Shown here: piece by piece, positions 10,301-59,200 of the stretch
Layout of the letters: each line of letters opens with the position of its first letter
How positions within the stretch are numbered: the stretch's first letter is position 1
DNA from: Girardinichthys multiradiatus
Taxonomy: Eukaryota > Chordata > Actinopteri > Cyprinodontiformes > Goodeidae
Direction of reading: 5' to 3'
NCBI RefSeq assembly: GCF_021462225.1
Contig: NC_061811.1
Location: 20,300,663-20,364,662 of the forward strand
DNA: 64,000 nt
Notes under the pieces: generated by a model
What the model was told of the DNA's origin: nothing
Databases searched by the model: none
The model's input: only the letters and a program-made list of their open reading frames with translations
Made by a program: the position numbers and the translations under genes

Positions 10301-12113
10301 GATACTTTGCTGGTGTTTAATTTAGGAACATATAGCTACATTTGAAATAACAAAGAAGCCTGATTTAAATCCCTTGAAGAGGCTTAGCTGACCCTAACTT
10401 CCTGCCGCTGGAGACTTGATATGCAAAAATTATGTTTATGAAAAGAAAACTTTAGAGTGCCCTGGAAAAGTATTTATACCCCTTGAATGAATACAAATTG
10501 TTTCACATTTGTACCATAAATGTAAATGTGTTTTATTCCAATTTTATGTGATATACCAACACAAACTGAAGTGTAAAAAACAAATAAATGGTTCTCGGTT
10601 TTTTTTCTAGAAATAGACATATCAACAGTGTTGCACAGATTTTTTTCAGCTCCTTTCATTCTTGAACCCTAAAATAAAATCCAATGCAACTGCAACTGAT
10701 TACATTTAGCAGTCACATTAAATATCTCTAACTGTCTTCTCCTCATCCCCACACTATGATTCTGCCACCATCATGTCTCACCTTGACAATAGTGTATTAA
10801 GGGAAATGGGCAATTTTAGTTTTCTGTCACACTTAGATTTTGCATGTTGGCCAAAAATGTCACTTTTTGTCTCATCTGACCATAGAACCTCATGCAAACA
10901 TGCTGTGTAAACAGGACCTCCTCCTTTCTATCAACAAATACTTTTTACTTGCTATTCTTTCATGAAAGTAATATTTGTGCAGTGCAGATTCTCCAACCTG
11001 AGCTGAGGATCAGTGCAGGTCTTCCAGAGTTACTATGGCCATCTTGGCTGCCTTGCAGGTGGCTTTGCAATTTGTGATTTTTGTTCACAACTGTTTCCTA
11101 ACAAACCTCTGAGACCTTCACAGCACAGCTTTAATTAAGCAGAGATTAAATTACACACAGTTGGAATTTATGTAATATAATTTATTTTATTTATACATTT
11201 ATCACTATTCAGGTTGACATATTATGGAAGATTTTTATTTATCATACATTTTGAAAAATACTATTTTCCTTCTATTTCTATTATCCTGTCATCCAAAATC
11301 CCAACAAAATATATTAAAAGGTTGTGGTTGTAATGTGACTAACTGTGCACGGCACAGGAAGTTCTAGTAATTTCATTCATTTCCGCCATGTAAGAAAAGC
11401 CAAAGATAGCATAAAAATCGATAAAGTGCATCGGATATCTTGGTTGAAAAAAAGAAACGTCAGAGTACGCTTGCCAACTTACATTTAAGGGTTTCTCCGG
11501 CGTAGGGGATGTGGAGTTTGAAGCGATCGCAGCATGGTCCTGGAGTTAGAGATGTGCATCTGGACGTTAAGGTTATATAAAACACAGGAAAGTTAACAGA
11601 AACACCAACTCGGTACATAAAAAAATCACAACAAATTGTGTTTACTAAAAGTTGTGAAAATGTGAAAGGAAAAATGTTGCCCAATCTTATTATTTATGGA
11701 GCCTTACCATAAGTAGAATTAAAACTCCACGCATTATTGTGAACATTCTGAGTTTAAACTCATTTTTTCTAAATAAAATTAATAATTTATTTTCTGAATA
11801 TGAAGCACAAAAGACAAAAAATTAAACCTGCCAAAGCATCTAAACAAAATTCTTAAATGAACAAAGTTCAGATTTTTCTAATTCGCATTATATTGCAAAG
11901 AGCATTATCACTGTGAATTGGAGATTGTTAATTCTTTAATAATGTGAGACTGAAGTGTTGAATGCTGGGTCAGACTCAGCCTTACCCTGTTTTGAGGTCT
12001 GTGACCCGAAGGCAGTTAGTGGAGTCGAGCCCCACTCGGCCGTTTCTCACCACACTGCACAGCAGTGGTCGCAGCTCAGGCGAGATCCGGTGCAGCGCAA
12101 CCTCAGGCGACAT
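4275..12113 (-). CDS. babam2: babam2 (BRE/BRCC45), partial: first three coding exons (100 codons)
   Basis: BRISC and BRCA1-A complex member 2 is a UEV-domain scaffold that bridges BRCC36-Abraxas and MERIT40 in K63-specific deubiquitinase complexes, in nucleus (DNA repair) and cytoplasm (BRISC). Joining 12113-11986, 11559-11483 and 4369-4275 gives one open frame of exactly 100 codons. It starts [12 protein letters not shown], continues [18 protein letters not shown], then [19 protein letters not shown] and [20 protein letters not shown], which follows the vertebrate BRE N-terminus (first UEV region) closely. All junctions are GT-AG and the phases fit. A further acceptor at about 12142 places a 28-nt 5' UTR piece before the ATG, so an upstream noncoding exon is expected. 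The gene continues beyond the left edge; the human protein is about 383 aa. It lies head-to-head with rbks, as in human. Confidence 0.96.
4370..7503. other. babam2 intron 2, no recognised element
   Basis: About 3.1 kb of AT-rich intron. The short open frames here (for example 6135-6404 plus) show no domain, splice context or family resemblance that I recognise. Confidence 0.5.
7504..8520 (+). mobile_element. Degenerate Tc1-like transposon relic, interrupted by a MITE
   Basis: Plus-strand translations in two frames recall a Tc1 transposase: [17 protein letters not shown] near 7625-7675, [19 protein letters not shown] near 7930-7990, [16 protein letters not shown], then [13 protein letters not shown] ending about 8131. 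After the inserted 8141-8382 element the host resumes (CAGCAGGACCTGGTCAG, then a segment reading HRVLEENV). The WSDE catalytic motif is lost (LWKHKFK) and a run of CAAA repeats interrupts the middle. Confidence 0.8.
8141..8382. mobile_element. Short non-autonomous element with terminal inverted repeats (hAT-like MITE)
   Basis: The left end CAGGGTTCTCACCAG and the reverse complement of the right end (CAGGGTTCTCGCCAG) differ at one of 15 positions. At 242 bp it has no coding capacity. Flanks read GCATT on the left and GCGTT on the right, an imperfect 5-bp duplication. A CAGGG start suggests hAT, but an 8-bp duplication is not evident, so the superfamily is uncertain. It interrupts the Tc1 relic precisely. 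Confidence 0.65.
8521..10457. other. babam2 intron 2 continued, no recognised element
   Basis: No protein-like frame or terminal repeats. The only local signal is a plus-strand TATAAAA near 8899 with a consensus splice donor (CTCAG|GTGAGT) at 8967, which may be chance. Confidence 0.4.
10458..11350 (-). mobile_element. Degenerate Tc1-like transposon relic
   Basis: The left terminal repeat begins GTGCCCTGGAAAAGTATTTA followed by TACCCCTTGAA, the common fish Tc1 end. Inside, minus-strand Tc1 landmarks survive as DNA: ATTCTGCCACCATCATGT (the HGGGS box reversed), GTCTCATCTGACCATAGAAC (the WSDE box reversed) and the 5' UTR sequence TAAATTACACACAGTTGGAA. No frame is open across it. Confidence 0.8.
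11483..11559 (-). CDS. babam2: babam2 coding exon 2
   Basis: 77 nt. The first A completes a Gly codon (GG|A). Reads [18 protein letters not shown] then YAGETLK and ends on the T of a split Trp codon. The acceptor is CCAG (11560-11561 are the AG) and the donor is GTAAGT. Confidence 0.95.
11986..12113 (-). CDS. babam2: babam2 coding exon 1
   Basis: 128 coding nt, 42 codons plus 2 nt, beginning [10 protein letters not shown]. The donor is GTAAGG just below 11986. The exon extends upstream as 5' UTR to 12141, where an AG acceptor (12143-12142) follows a short pyrimidine tract. Confidence 0.95.
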
Positions 12114-12377
12114 GTTGTTCATTGTATCCACAGTCCAGGGTCTGCAGAAAGATGCAACAGCCATCAATGAACCCCTTCTACACCAATGCTTTACTAGAGA
12201 GCCACAGAGCTGCCAGTGGCAAATTTCTTTAAATAATGCTCATGAAATAATAGCTTTCTTGTTTTTTTCTTTTGCATTTTCAGAACGGATGTTAACCATG
12301 ACCTGGCAGGTCTTTGAAAACGTATCTGTACCCAAATCCTTGTATATTTTTTTGTGTTATCACCCTAATGTTGGAGA

Positions 12378-13920
12378 ACATTATTGAACCAGCACCAGAA
12401 CCCATCAAACAGGACAGGGAGAAAGTTATTAACAAATTTAAAGCAGGGTTAGGTTATAAAACAATATCCTAGGCCTTGAACATCCTATGGAGTAGTGTTC
12501 ATTCCATCATTGGGAAAATGAAAAGAATATGGCATGACCGCAAACTGACCAAGACCTGCGCATTGACAGGCCTACAAAGGAGAGCATTAATCAAGAGGCT
12601 AAGAGGCCCATAGTAACTGTCGAGGAGCTGCAGAGATCCACAGCTCAAGTGGGAGAATCTGTTAGCAAGACAACCAATAGCGCTCCACAAATCTGGCTTT
12701 TATGGAGAAATTTAATAATGACATCCAAGACCAAAAGAAAGCAATAAGAAGTGTCATTTAAATGTTATCTTTAGCCCACATCAAAACACTATGTGTGAAG
12801 AAAAACTTAACACCCTGAACACACCGTGCCCAGATGAACCAGGGTAATGGAAGCATCGTGCCATGAGGTAGAATTCAGCAAGAAGGTGATCAGAGATTAT
12901 GGGATGATAGATTGAGCTAAATGTATGGCAGTCCTCCAAAAAGGCTCCAAAAACCTTGAGACTGAGGTGAAGGTTCACCTTCAATCACAACAATGACAGT
13001 AAACAAGCCTGAGCTACAAAGGGATGGTTTAGATCAGTGGTATCTTAGAGATGTGGGACAAAACTGTCAGTTGAAAGTATGTTAGGGCCACAACTAAAAC
13101 ATCTTTCTCTAATTAAAAAAACAATAGAATTCTGTGAATTAAAAAAGCAATATTTTAATGTTATATGTACTATGATTTTTGTTAAAAAGGAATTTGTAAA
13201 TCACCATATGTCCAAAACATAAAAGGGGTTTCACATTTGTGAACAGAAAGGTCTACAGTTTCCTATGTTTTCACACAACAAATGTTTTCTATTTTGTGGG
13301 TCTAGAAAAGTGTTGTAGTCTATTCTCATCAACAGATATGTGCCACTCTGGATGTCTGTTGTCCAACTATCTAAAATCTAAAAATAGCTAATAAAAGACA
13401 AAAACTTTGTGTTGTACCAAACAACTTTGATTTTAAAAAGATTTAAATTTGACTGTGAAAATCTTACCCTAAAAAAAGACAAAAAAGCGTCTATTTGCAT
13501 CAGATGTGTTCTTTGGACAACCCTGGTTCAGGTTAAAAAAAAGTTCAAATGTTAGAAAGTTAAAGACCTACATCTAATTGACATTTTTGGATTTGAAAAT
13601 TGATGTTCACAGACACTCATCACCCATTCTTCCTGAGCTTTCGCTATTTTGAAAAGTTAGAGGGGCAAAACAATCATTCTCTAGATTTGCAATGTTGGTA
13701 GAGACATACTCCTGAGACTTACAGCTGTAAATGCAGTGAAAGGTGGTTCTACTATTAAACTACTAAATCAGGGGCTAAACAGAAATGTACATAACTTCAA
13801 AGTTTTGCACTGGTTGAAAATTTTAAAACCTATGTGTCATTTTCCTCTCACTTCACAATGTGCACTACATTGTATTGGTCAATCACATAAATTCCAGTAA
13901 AATACCTTGAGTTTGGGGTT
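12378..13920 (+). mobile_element. Degenerate Tc1-like transposon relic, split by about 650 bp of other DNA
   Basis: 12378-12715 aligns by eye with a Tc1 N-terminal coding region (DNA reading AACAAATTTAAAGCAGGG, TAGTAACTGTCGAGGAGCTG, CAAATCTGGCTTTTATGG). 12720-13010 is a scrambled middle part. 13670-13920 matches the C-terminal and 3' UTR part (GACTTACAGCTGTAAATGCA, CACTTCACAATGTGCACTAC, TTGGTCAATCACATAAATTC). Several stops and frameshifts are present. The spacer 13020-13660 begins TCAGTGGTATCTTAG and could be an unrelated insertion that I cannot classify. Confidence 0.75.
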
Positions 13921-14527
13921 GTTATGTGACCTGGATCTCAATTCTTTTGAGAACATTGAGAATCCGTGGGGCAGTTCTCAAAAAGGAGGTGAAGAAACAG
14001 AAGCTAACATGCAAAACGCTATGTGTGAAGGAAAACTAACAATTTGATTAACTTCAAGCAATAATAATATAAGGATGGGTCGCCATCAGTGAGAATCTGG
14101 TCCAGAAGTAAATATTCAGCATGTCAGAGACAAGTACTGAAGGATAGGCACTAGAAATACTTACCATCCACATACTTTTTATTTTGAAAAATGTTTGAAA
14201 CCTGCGTTTTGACTGCCACTTAGTAAACAGAAACATGTACAACTACAATAAAACCATTTACATTTTAAACGATCAAATGAATTTAGGTTTTTTTAAGGTA
14301 AATCTACGGTGTACTGCTTTGTTGTTTTTTTTAACTCAGATTTTTTTCTCTTCCCTGCTCTCAGTTTACATTTTAACACAACGTATTTGCAAAAATGTTT
14401 TTAACAAAAAGCATATTTAAACTGAAAGTTTATCAAGCTCAATAACCCACGTACTTTAAGATCAGAATCAAAGCATTTACAGGTGTTCAGGATGATCAAT
14501 TTTAGCTTACTTGGCTAACCGCTTACC
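13921..14527. other. Region between a Tc1 relic and the candidate babam2/rbks promoter
   Basis: 13930-13985 (GGATCTCAATTCTTTTGAGA, GAATCCGTGG) recalls the PDLNPIENLW box of a Tc1 transposase, so another small plus-strand fragment is likely. The rest shows nothing I recognise. Confidence 0.4.
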
Positions 14528-14694
14528 TTCGCTTTATAAACACGAACTAAACGTTAAGCAAAGTTCAAATGCACCTTGCTTATCGCTATCTAAATCAACA
14601 CACATTAGGGTTTGCGTTAAAATACCTGAAAGAAACCAAGGTCGGTCTTTTGAGCGTTAACTCCAATGTTTACTTCATGCCTGAAAACTTTCCG
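14528..14694. promoter_or_regulatory. Candidate bidirectional promoter with divergent noncoding first exons (babam2 minus, rbks plus)
   Basis: Two consensus splice donors point outward within 170 bp: minus-strand AGCGAAG|GTAAGC with last exon base 14527, and plus-strand TTTCCG|GTAAGT with last exon base 14694. The interval is richer in CpG than the surrounding AT-rich DNA. Both genes have an AG acceptor directly before their ATG-containing exon (12142 for babam2, 18158 for rbks), which calls for upstream noncoding exons. Human RBKS and BABAM2 are head-to-head. No transcript evidence is available here. Confidence 0.4.
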
Positions 14695-17230
14695 GTAAGT
14701 AATGTTTGGGTCCTGGCGATGGCCCTTGTTAGCTGTCTGTTACAATGCCTGTCATAAAAAGGTCTTGGTTTTTCAAATTAGAAACAAAATAGTTATATAT
14801 TATATAAGCTATGACTCGTATTTCAGTTTAAATGAATATAAATGATTAATAAAACGATCATAACAATAATTTTTATTGATTCAATGACCAGAATTGGTCT
14901 GGCAGTAGCTACATCGAACAGCTGTCAAAGTGCAATTGCTCCTGTTCAAATGTTCACTCTGCGGGATCAAATTTGAGTGGAAGGTAAATTTTATATCCAA
15001 TTTCATATAAAGAGGTGTTATAGTATATTATATTATAGTTTAGATTACAGTTTTTCTAATTAGTATGGGTTTTATAACCTGTCAGATTTCGGTGAAGTAC
15101 TTTCCAAAATGCTTCCAACCATACAGAGTCCAGGAACTGTTAATGTACTTTAACCTGTGCAGATCAAAAAATACTGTAATCACTGTAATGTATATTTAGA
15201 CACGTTTATACGCTCGCACTTGGGCTTACTTTTGTTGCCTTCTGTGCAGATCAGTTTTAAGGTCAAATCGGATATTCGATTTGCATTTTATCACCTCGTA
15301 TTGCAAGAACCATGGATCATTGTTAACTTTAGATCTAGATTTTTAGTATCACTGTCATAATATTGCAGTTATAAATAACAAGATATTGCTAGATCATCTT
15401 GATACTGGCATGGCAAAAAGGTGTATAGTATTTTGAAAAGTGCATTTTCCCAATTATTAAAAAAAAGATACCTTGCAGACACCTAGAATAAGAGGCATAA
15501 GTGACCTGTAATGTGTGAAATGTGGAATGAGAGCTGTAGCAACGCATTACTTTTTAATCACACTTATTTTATTGGTGCAGTCTGTTATGTATAATGGTGA
15601 TTGGGGGCCACATTCCTCCATACGGTTAGATGGTGTGGGACTCAATGGTGGGTCTGGCTTAGATGGATCTATTTCTCAAAAAGTCCTGCAAATGGAAGGC
15701 GTAACTAAAAAAAAAATGGTTTAAAAAATCTCCTTAAAGAATGTGCCTTCCTGGCACATAAAATGATTGTTGTTGTTTGTTTTTGTTTTTTTGCAGGAGA
15801 AAAACATAACTTTTTGCAGCTTTTTTTTCTTATTTACAAAAATGTTGAATTGTCTAAGCAGGTTATCCGACACTTACCTTGACTTCGTACAGAGCATGAA
15901 AACATTACGTATACCGTGCCCACCACACCTATTGGGTCTCCTGGCAACAATGTGTAAGAACCCTTAAAACTATTTGAACAATTTTGTTGCAAAAGCGATT
16001 TTAATGTAATCCACTGTTAAGAAATAACTGTATTAAAAAAAAGAACACTTCTTGTTAGTGGTGGGGCTACACAGTATATCAAAAATAAATCGGTATCACT
16101 GTGTGTGCAATATTAACATCACCAATGACTGTTCGGAATACAATATCTATTCCACGTGTCCCGGACTGCATGTCAGTTATGTTGAATGGAGTCTCCTAAC
16201 AGTACATGCTCACACCTGATGCACATGATAGCATCCAAGATGCTAAAGGTCGCATGCACATGAGAAAAGGAGGAGTGAGAAAGAACAGGATTTATTGCAA
16301 CTGATGTCATTGCAACTAGGACAGCATGATATATTGCATATTTAACAATGTTGTAATATTGGTTCAGCAAACAACTGCTTGGGCAGCAATAATAATAATA
16401 ATTATTATTATTATGTAATTGCTTTTATGCTATGTATAATATGCTGGTAATATACTTGGTGCTACTTGCCTTATAAAGAGGCAAAATTGTTTGAGCATTA
16501 AGGCAATAAGATGTTCTGGTAAAGCCATCGAAACGTATTGCCATAGAGAGATTGCCCATACTTGAGCTGAAAGTTCATGCAAGTTCTTAGCAAAATCATG
16601 TTGAAGAAAATACAGATCTTTATACTATCTGAATAGATCACTCAATATATGGGTTCATATTTGTAATAAACCTAAACCACTTGTCTTTCTTTAAAATTAG
16701 AAAGGCAAGAGAAAATTTCATTTAAATAAGGTAGATGTGGAAGATATGTAATCATATGAACTCTTGGCACCTTGTTAGAGTGCATTGTATCATAGAACAC
16801 ATGTAGGGTGAGCTAAAAAGAAAAGAGCAAAAGAGAGAGGATCCCGGACTCTGCATCTCTCTAGAGAAATTGTACAGAGAAATGGTCAAAGATGAAGTAC
16901 TAAATAATCATGTTCCAATTCAAAGCTGTATGGTATAGACTAGATCTAGAGCAAAGGCTGCAAATAGGGGCCAAATTGTACCATGAGAGCCTGACATGAC
17001 TCACACGCCTGCAAGCAGACAGGACTAGTGTGGACCATGGCACATGTTATACAGAGCAGGTGTGGCCCAAAGGTCAACAAAGGTTTCATTCGAGGCCAGA
17101 TGTGGAAAAAAGTTGTTGCATGACAAATATTCTTGGCTGTCTGGATTTACACAAAGCATATCTGCCTCCTAACTACTTATTTTGTTTTGATTGAATAATT
17201 GTTTGAAATGTCAACCGACAGCGTAGGTGG
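14695..17230. other. Intergenic or 5' intronic stretch, mostly unrecognised
   Basis: AT-rich. 16388-16414 is a short (AAT)n/(ATT)n self-complementary run. 16062-16380 (beginning GGGCTACACAGTATATC, later GATATATTGCATATTTAAC) resembles non-autonomous hAT-type repeats common in fish, but I cannot fix its ends. No coding exon is evident. Confidence 0.35.
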
Positions 17231-18117
17231 GCATTTAGTCTTTCTTTTTGATCATTTTTATATCAGATAGAATGCGTGTATAAGAAGGGTCGGACCTGTA
17301 CAGGCAAAAGCAAAGCAAATTGCGAAAATGAACACAAAGGCCAGTACACACAGCATTATCAGTTACTTTTGTGCACGGTGCGTATTGTTGCTGATTCATG
17401 CTGGGAAAGTCCACCTTCACAGGGGGGATTCAGACTGAATCTGAGAGTATCCATCAATAGAACAACAAAGAAAGCTACTATGCAGGACATGTTGGATTCC
17501 TTTATAGATACAGGGAGTTTCTCATAATATGGTAAGGTTTTGTCTCGCAAGGATTTTAAAACAAGTAACTCAGTTTCAGTAAACGTGAGAACTGTACAAG
17601 ATGTTACCACTCTTTAAAAGGTCAGACACTGTACTTTTATCATGATGTGAGGGTTCTATGTTAACTTCCTGCGGAGAGAAGACAATATGCAGGGAGACGT
17701 GGGAGACAGAATCGAGCCATCCTACAGCCAGCGGCCAAGCTTTCCAAGTCTCCCACTGCCTATAGGAAGAGATTTAAGGAGATTAACACGCCGGCATTAG
17801 CTCCAGTACAAGCAGGGGATTGAATTAATTACAGACTTTACTTGGGTTGTGGTGCATTCACGGGGCGTAGCGTCAAAATGCCACCCCACGCAACCCTCCC
17901 GCCGTAAGGCTGGAATATGTCCAAATCAGCCCTTTGATAAGTCCTCTATTTTTACATTCTTCCTTGTTTCAGTCAAGCTCATGCTAATGTGGGATATAAA
18001 TGGGGTGGGCCTCAGAGAAACTAGTTCACATATTTTGCCTGAGTTGTCCCCTCTGGTTTCTGAATATGTTGCCCAAATAAATCAATAATCTCCTGTATAA
18101 TGAACATGTCATAAAAG
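17231..18117 (+). mobile_element. Possible relic of an LTR retroelement (weak)
   Basis: Two weak signs occur together. The plus-strand open frame 17276-17527 ends in LDSFIDTGSFS (DTGS at 17507-17518), resembling the active-site motif of retroelement aspartic proteases. Further on, a TATAAA (17995-18000) is followed 76 bp later by AATAAA (18076-18081), the spacing of a promoter/poly(A) pair in many LTRs. No reverse transcriptase, primer-binding site, duplicated LTR or clear TG...CA ends are seen. It could be coincidence or local rbks 5' sequence. Confidence 0.22.
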
Positions 18118-18161
18118 CTTTTAAAGATATCTGAGTTAACGTCTCTTCTGTTCATTAGATC

Positions 18162-55835
<37,674 letters not shown>

Positions 55836-55933
55836 GACTTTTCTCTTTAACTGGACCATGTCTTAATTGGCTGAACTGTCTCCTGAGAACAGCTACACTA
55901 AGAAACACAAAACAAAGTATTTAGTGGACATAA

Positions 55934-55939
55934 TTTATT
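55934..55939 (-). terminator. mrpl33: mrpl33 poly(A) signal AATAAA
   Basis: The plus strand reads TTTATT, that is AATAAA on the minus strand, 258 bp beyond the mrpl33 stop codon. I saw no closer canonical signal. Confidence 0.65.
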
Positions 55940-56157
55940 GAATGAACCCAAACTGACTGCATTTCACACAAGTTTGAAGCAGCATTTTGAAATGTTTGAT
56001 ACATCAGGGTATTTGTGTTGGTCCTTTCTTCTTCGTTCATTCATTCAGCATCATGTTAAACTTCTACAGATGCTTTTAATCAATCTCGAGGAGATTTTCC
56101 ATTAAGCAGCGGCCAATCAGAATCCTTTCCCAGTCAGTGCTTTGTATGATCCGTGTA

Positions 56158-56163
56158 AATAAA
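56158..56163 (+). terminator. rbks: rbks poly(A) signal AATAAA
   Basis: AATAAA lies 323 bp after the stop codon, followed within about 25 bp by GT-rich sequence (TGTCCATGTTCGTTGGTG). It is only 34 bp before the mrpl33 stop codon on the opposite strand. Confidence 0.75.
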
Positions 56164-56196
56164 ACTGTTCAGAAAATGTCCATGTTCGTTGGTGCA

Positions 56197-56246
56197 CTAA
56201 ATCGATCTGATCTTCCTCTTCTCAAAGAATAAGACGTGCTTGTTCA
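56197..56246 (-). CDS. mrpl33: mrpl33 coding exon 4 (terminal)
   Basis: 50 nt: completes Val, then [15 protein letters not shown] and TAG (56199-56197). The acceptor is CATTGCAG. Confidence 0.95.
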
Positions 56247-59200
56247 CTGCAATGACACAAAAACAGAATGAAACGACTGAGGAATCAGCAGGAAATTAAG
56301 TTGTTCTGCAGGAACTTTGTGGTTTTAATGGAATTTTCCAACTTTTCTTCATTTTTAGGTAGGACCATAGTTGTTAAATAGTGTAATTTATGTACTGGAC
56401 TCATTATTTATCTCATCAGATAGACTAGTGACCTGTCCAGGGTGTACCCTTGGATGAATTAGGAACACTAAGTATTATTAGATCACCTGGAAATTGAATG
56501 ATGATATACATTTCTAGATAAGAAACCGTGTTCCTCCTTGTTGCAGAAGAGGGAAGTGACATGATCCATCTTTACACCTGACCCTTTACTTTAATACAGC
56601 TGTGTGCTGCTCTTCAGATAGGCTGAGGGTCTCCAGATTCTGAAGAAGTGTTGAAGGAAACTGTTGAAGTGAACATAAACAGTGCTCCTCCAAGATTGGA
56701 AGGGATTTTACCATGTTTTGGTGCATAAATAAAGTGGGAGTTAGCCATATTTTCCGCTCAGCATCAACCACCATCACTCATCAGCTGCGGACAGAACCAC
56801 ATGTGCAAGAGATTACTCCGGGAAGCCTTTGTCAAGCTCCATCAGGTTTTACTGTTTAAAAAAAGAAGCCTCATGTGGACTTTGTACTGAGGCAGCAAAG
56901 ACTTCTCTGTGGTGAGAGGCAATCTGTGCTGGATCAACACAGAGAGACAGTGGACTATGTGGTTACACAGATCAGTATTGAAAATTTTTTTTATAAATAA
57001 ACTCTCCAGACTAAGGAGGGAAAAAGCATCAAGGATGTAGTTCAAACACAAAGCTCTGTGATGGTACAGATCTGCATCGTTTCCACCTCTGGGAGCAATG
57101 ATGCACAAAAATACAGCACCGATTTGGAGCTACACACGCTGATTTCAAAACATCCATGTATTTTTAGCCAAGATGATGGAAAACCACGTTCTACACATAT
57201 TCCAAAGGTATGGCTGAGGAAGAAGAGGGTATGGCTATTAAACTGGCCTGGACTGGCCTGCAGTCCTGACCGGTCCGCAACACAGTATGTTAGAAAATAT
57301 AAAAACCAAGAACAAACAAACCATTGAACATATTCAGGTACTTCTGCAGTGAAGAACAGTTTAACATAACATCAGAAACTTTACATCACCTTCGGTATTC
57401 TCCATTCTCCAAACAAAAGCTAAAAAAAGATGTAGTTTCACGTCAGGCCACATCTTACCAAACGGGTCATGTTTCCGCAGAACCAGTTTCTCTCTGAGTC
57501 GGTTCCTCTTCGTGTTGAAGAAGTATCCTGTCCCAGCAGCGCTTACCATCTGAACCAGTATAGTCCTGAAAGAAAAAGAAATTAATTCTCACCGTCATCA
57601 AACACTGCAGCCTGATTTAACCCCCATGCAGCATCGGTCAGATGTTAACATGCTCTCATCATGGGCATGAAGGACATTAATTTAACTTTTTTTTAAGTTA
57701 TTGAATAATTCCTTTTTCCAGAATGGAATTATTATAAAGCAGACAACAGCAAAGTATCAAGATGTGGGTCGCAAGTTTGAATTTATTGTTAAAAACTGTA
57801 GCTACAACTGGCAACCTGTCCAGGGTGTACCCGCCTCTTGCCCGTAGACCGCTGGGCACCAGCTCCCCCGCAACCCAGTATGGAAGAAGTAGGTATAAAA
57901 ATGGGTGGATGGATAGAACTGAAGATACAGCGTCAACACAACACCCACAATCATTTTAACTTGACCAGACCGAGGCTTGTTAACCTCTGATTTAGACAAG
58001 TTGGGGAAAGTCCTTAGCAGATTTTGTTAAATAGCTTTTAGTTATTGTCATTATTGTGGATTCCAAGATTATCAGTTCAATGATCTTTATTAAAGTTCCA
58101 TTCAAATGGGTGTCATCACTTAGCCCATGTCAGGAAGAAGACCTAAACTGTCACACTCAGATGACAAGAAATCAAAGAAAAAGATCCTTGCTCCAAAATT
58201 CACTCCATTATGGTCAAATAAAATAAGTTTCTGGCCACCTTATTGATGAGCAAAGTTCCTCCTGGATAGGACTTTGAGACATTACGAAAGAAGAACATTA
58301 TAGTATTGATACTGATTGACATCAACCCACATTTTCCCCACTTTTTCCTTTCTTTCCACCCTCATGATGTCGACACCGCTCTCCATTAGCTTTAGCATTT
58401 TGGTGTCTAAGATCTACATCAGATGTGGACATTTAAGATCGTGAAAGCCGACGCTAACGCCAAATGTATTATTGGCAAGCAGTTATGTTGCCAGGCGTGT
58501 TGGAGCTTTTATATCAGAGAAGATAGACTACTTCCAAATTCTTGACCTTCACCTCAAATCCGCAGCTGGAGAGTTAAAACTTGGGCACAGGTGCGTGTTC
58601 CAACAGAACAATAAACCCAAACCCATCAAAACTGGTTTTGGAATGCACAAAACGGCTAATATTAAGCATCAGGAATGATCTTCCCAAAGCGCTCACCTCA
58701 GCTCTGATGAAAATGTGTGGACTATGCTTAAAAAAACAGTCGGGGGCAGGAAATTATGCCAGACGTTTACTGATGGCGACAGAAATGTGTGTTCAAGGTG
58801 GAACATGCGTATGTATGTGCGTGTGCATCACTTTTATACCCTGTGTTGATTAAAGAAAATAAACAAATTCATGAAAAAAAATAAAAAAATGACATTCATG
58901 CCTATGGTGAGTATTTGTTAACTTCTAACGGCTCCAAATATATAAATACTGTCATTCCACTTACTTGGATTTTGCTTTAGCCACTGAAAAAGAGCAGAAA
59001 ATGTTGACTTTAATAACAAGCCTTAAAGGGGCGAAACAACGTGTTCACCCTAGTCTATACATTTCAATCTTTTTAGCCGTGCATGCACAGTTAGAGCAGC
59101 ATACTTTTCTACTGTAAGAAACGCTACATTTAAACAATTAGAGTAAATACTCAACAAGCTATCGCAGACATGTTGCTAACTTTAACAAATAAATGTGGTA

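Larger units (their letters stand above)
55836..56180 (+). other. rbks: rbks 3' UTR, overlapping the predicted mrpl33 3' UTR
   Basis: From the rbks stop to just past AATAAA at 56158. The minus-strand poly(A) signal of mrpl33 (55934-55939) lies inside it, so mature mRNAs of the two genes would share about 240 bp of complementary sequence. Confidence 0.65.

Noticed and set aside
11962..12387. 141-codon plus-strand ORF
   Set aside because: It is antisense to babam2 coding exon 1, whose identity is certain.
57361..57549. Single-exon mrpl33-like ORF as a processed pseudogene
   Set aside because: Flanking acceptor and donor sites and matching exons at 59.3, 58.97 and 56.2 kb show it is exon 3 of a normal spliced gene.
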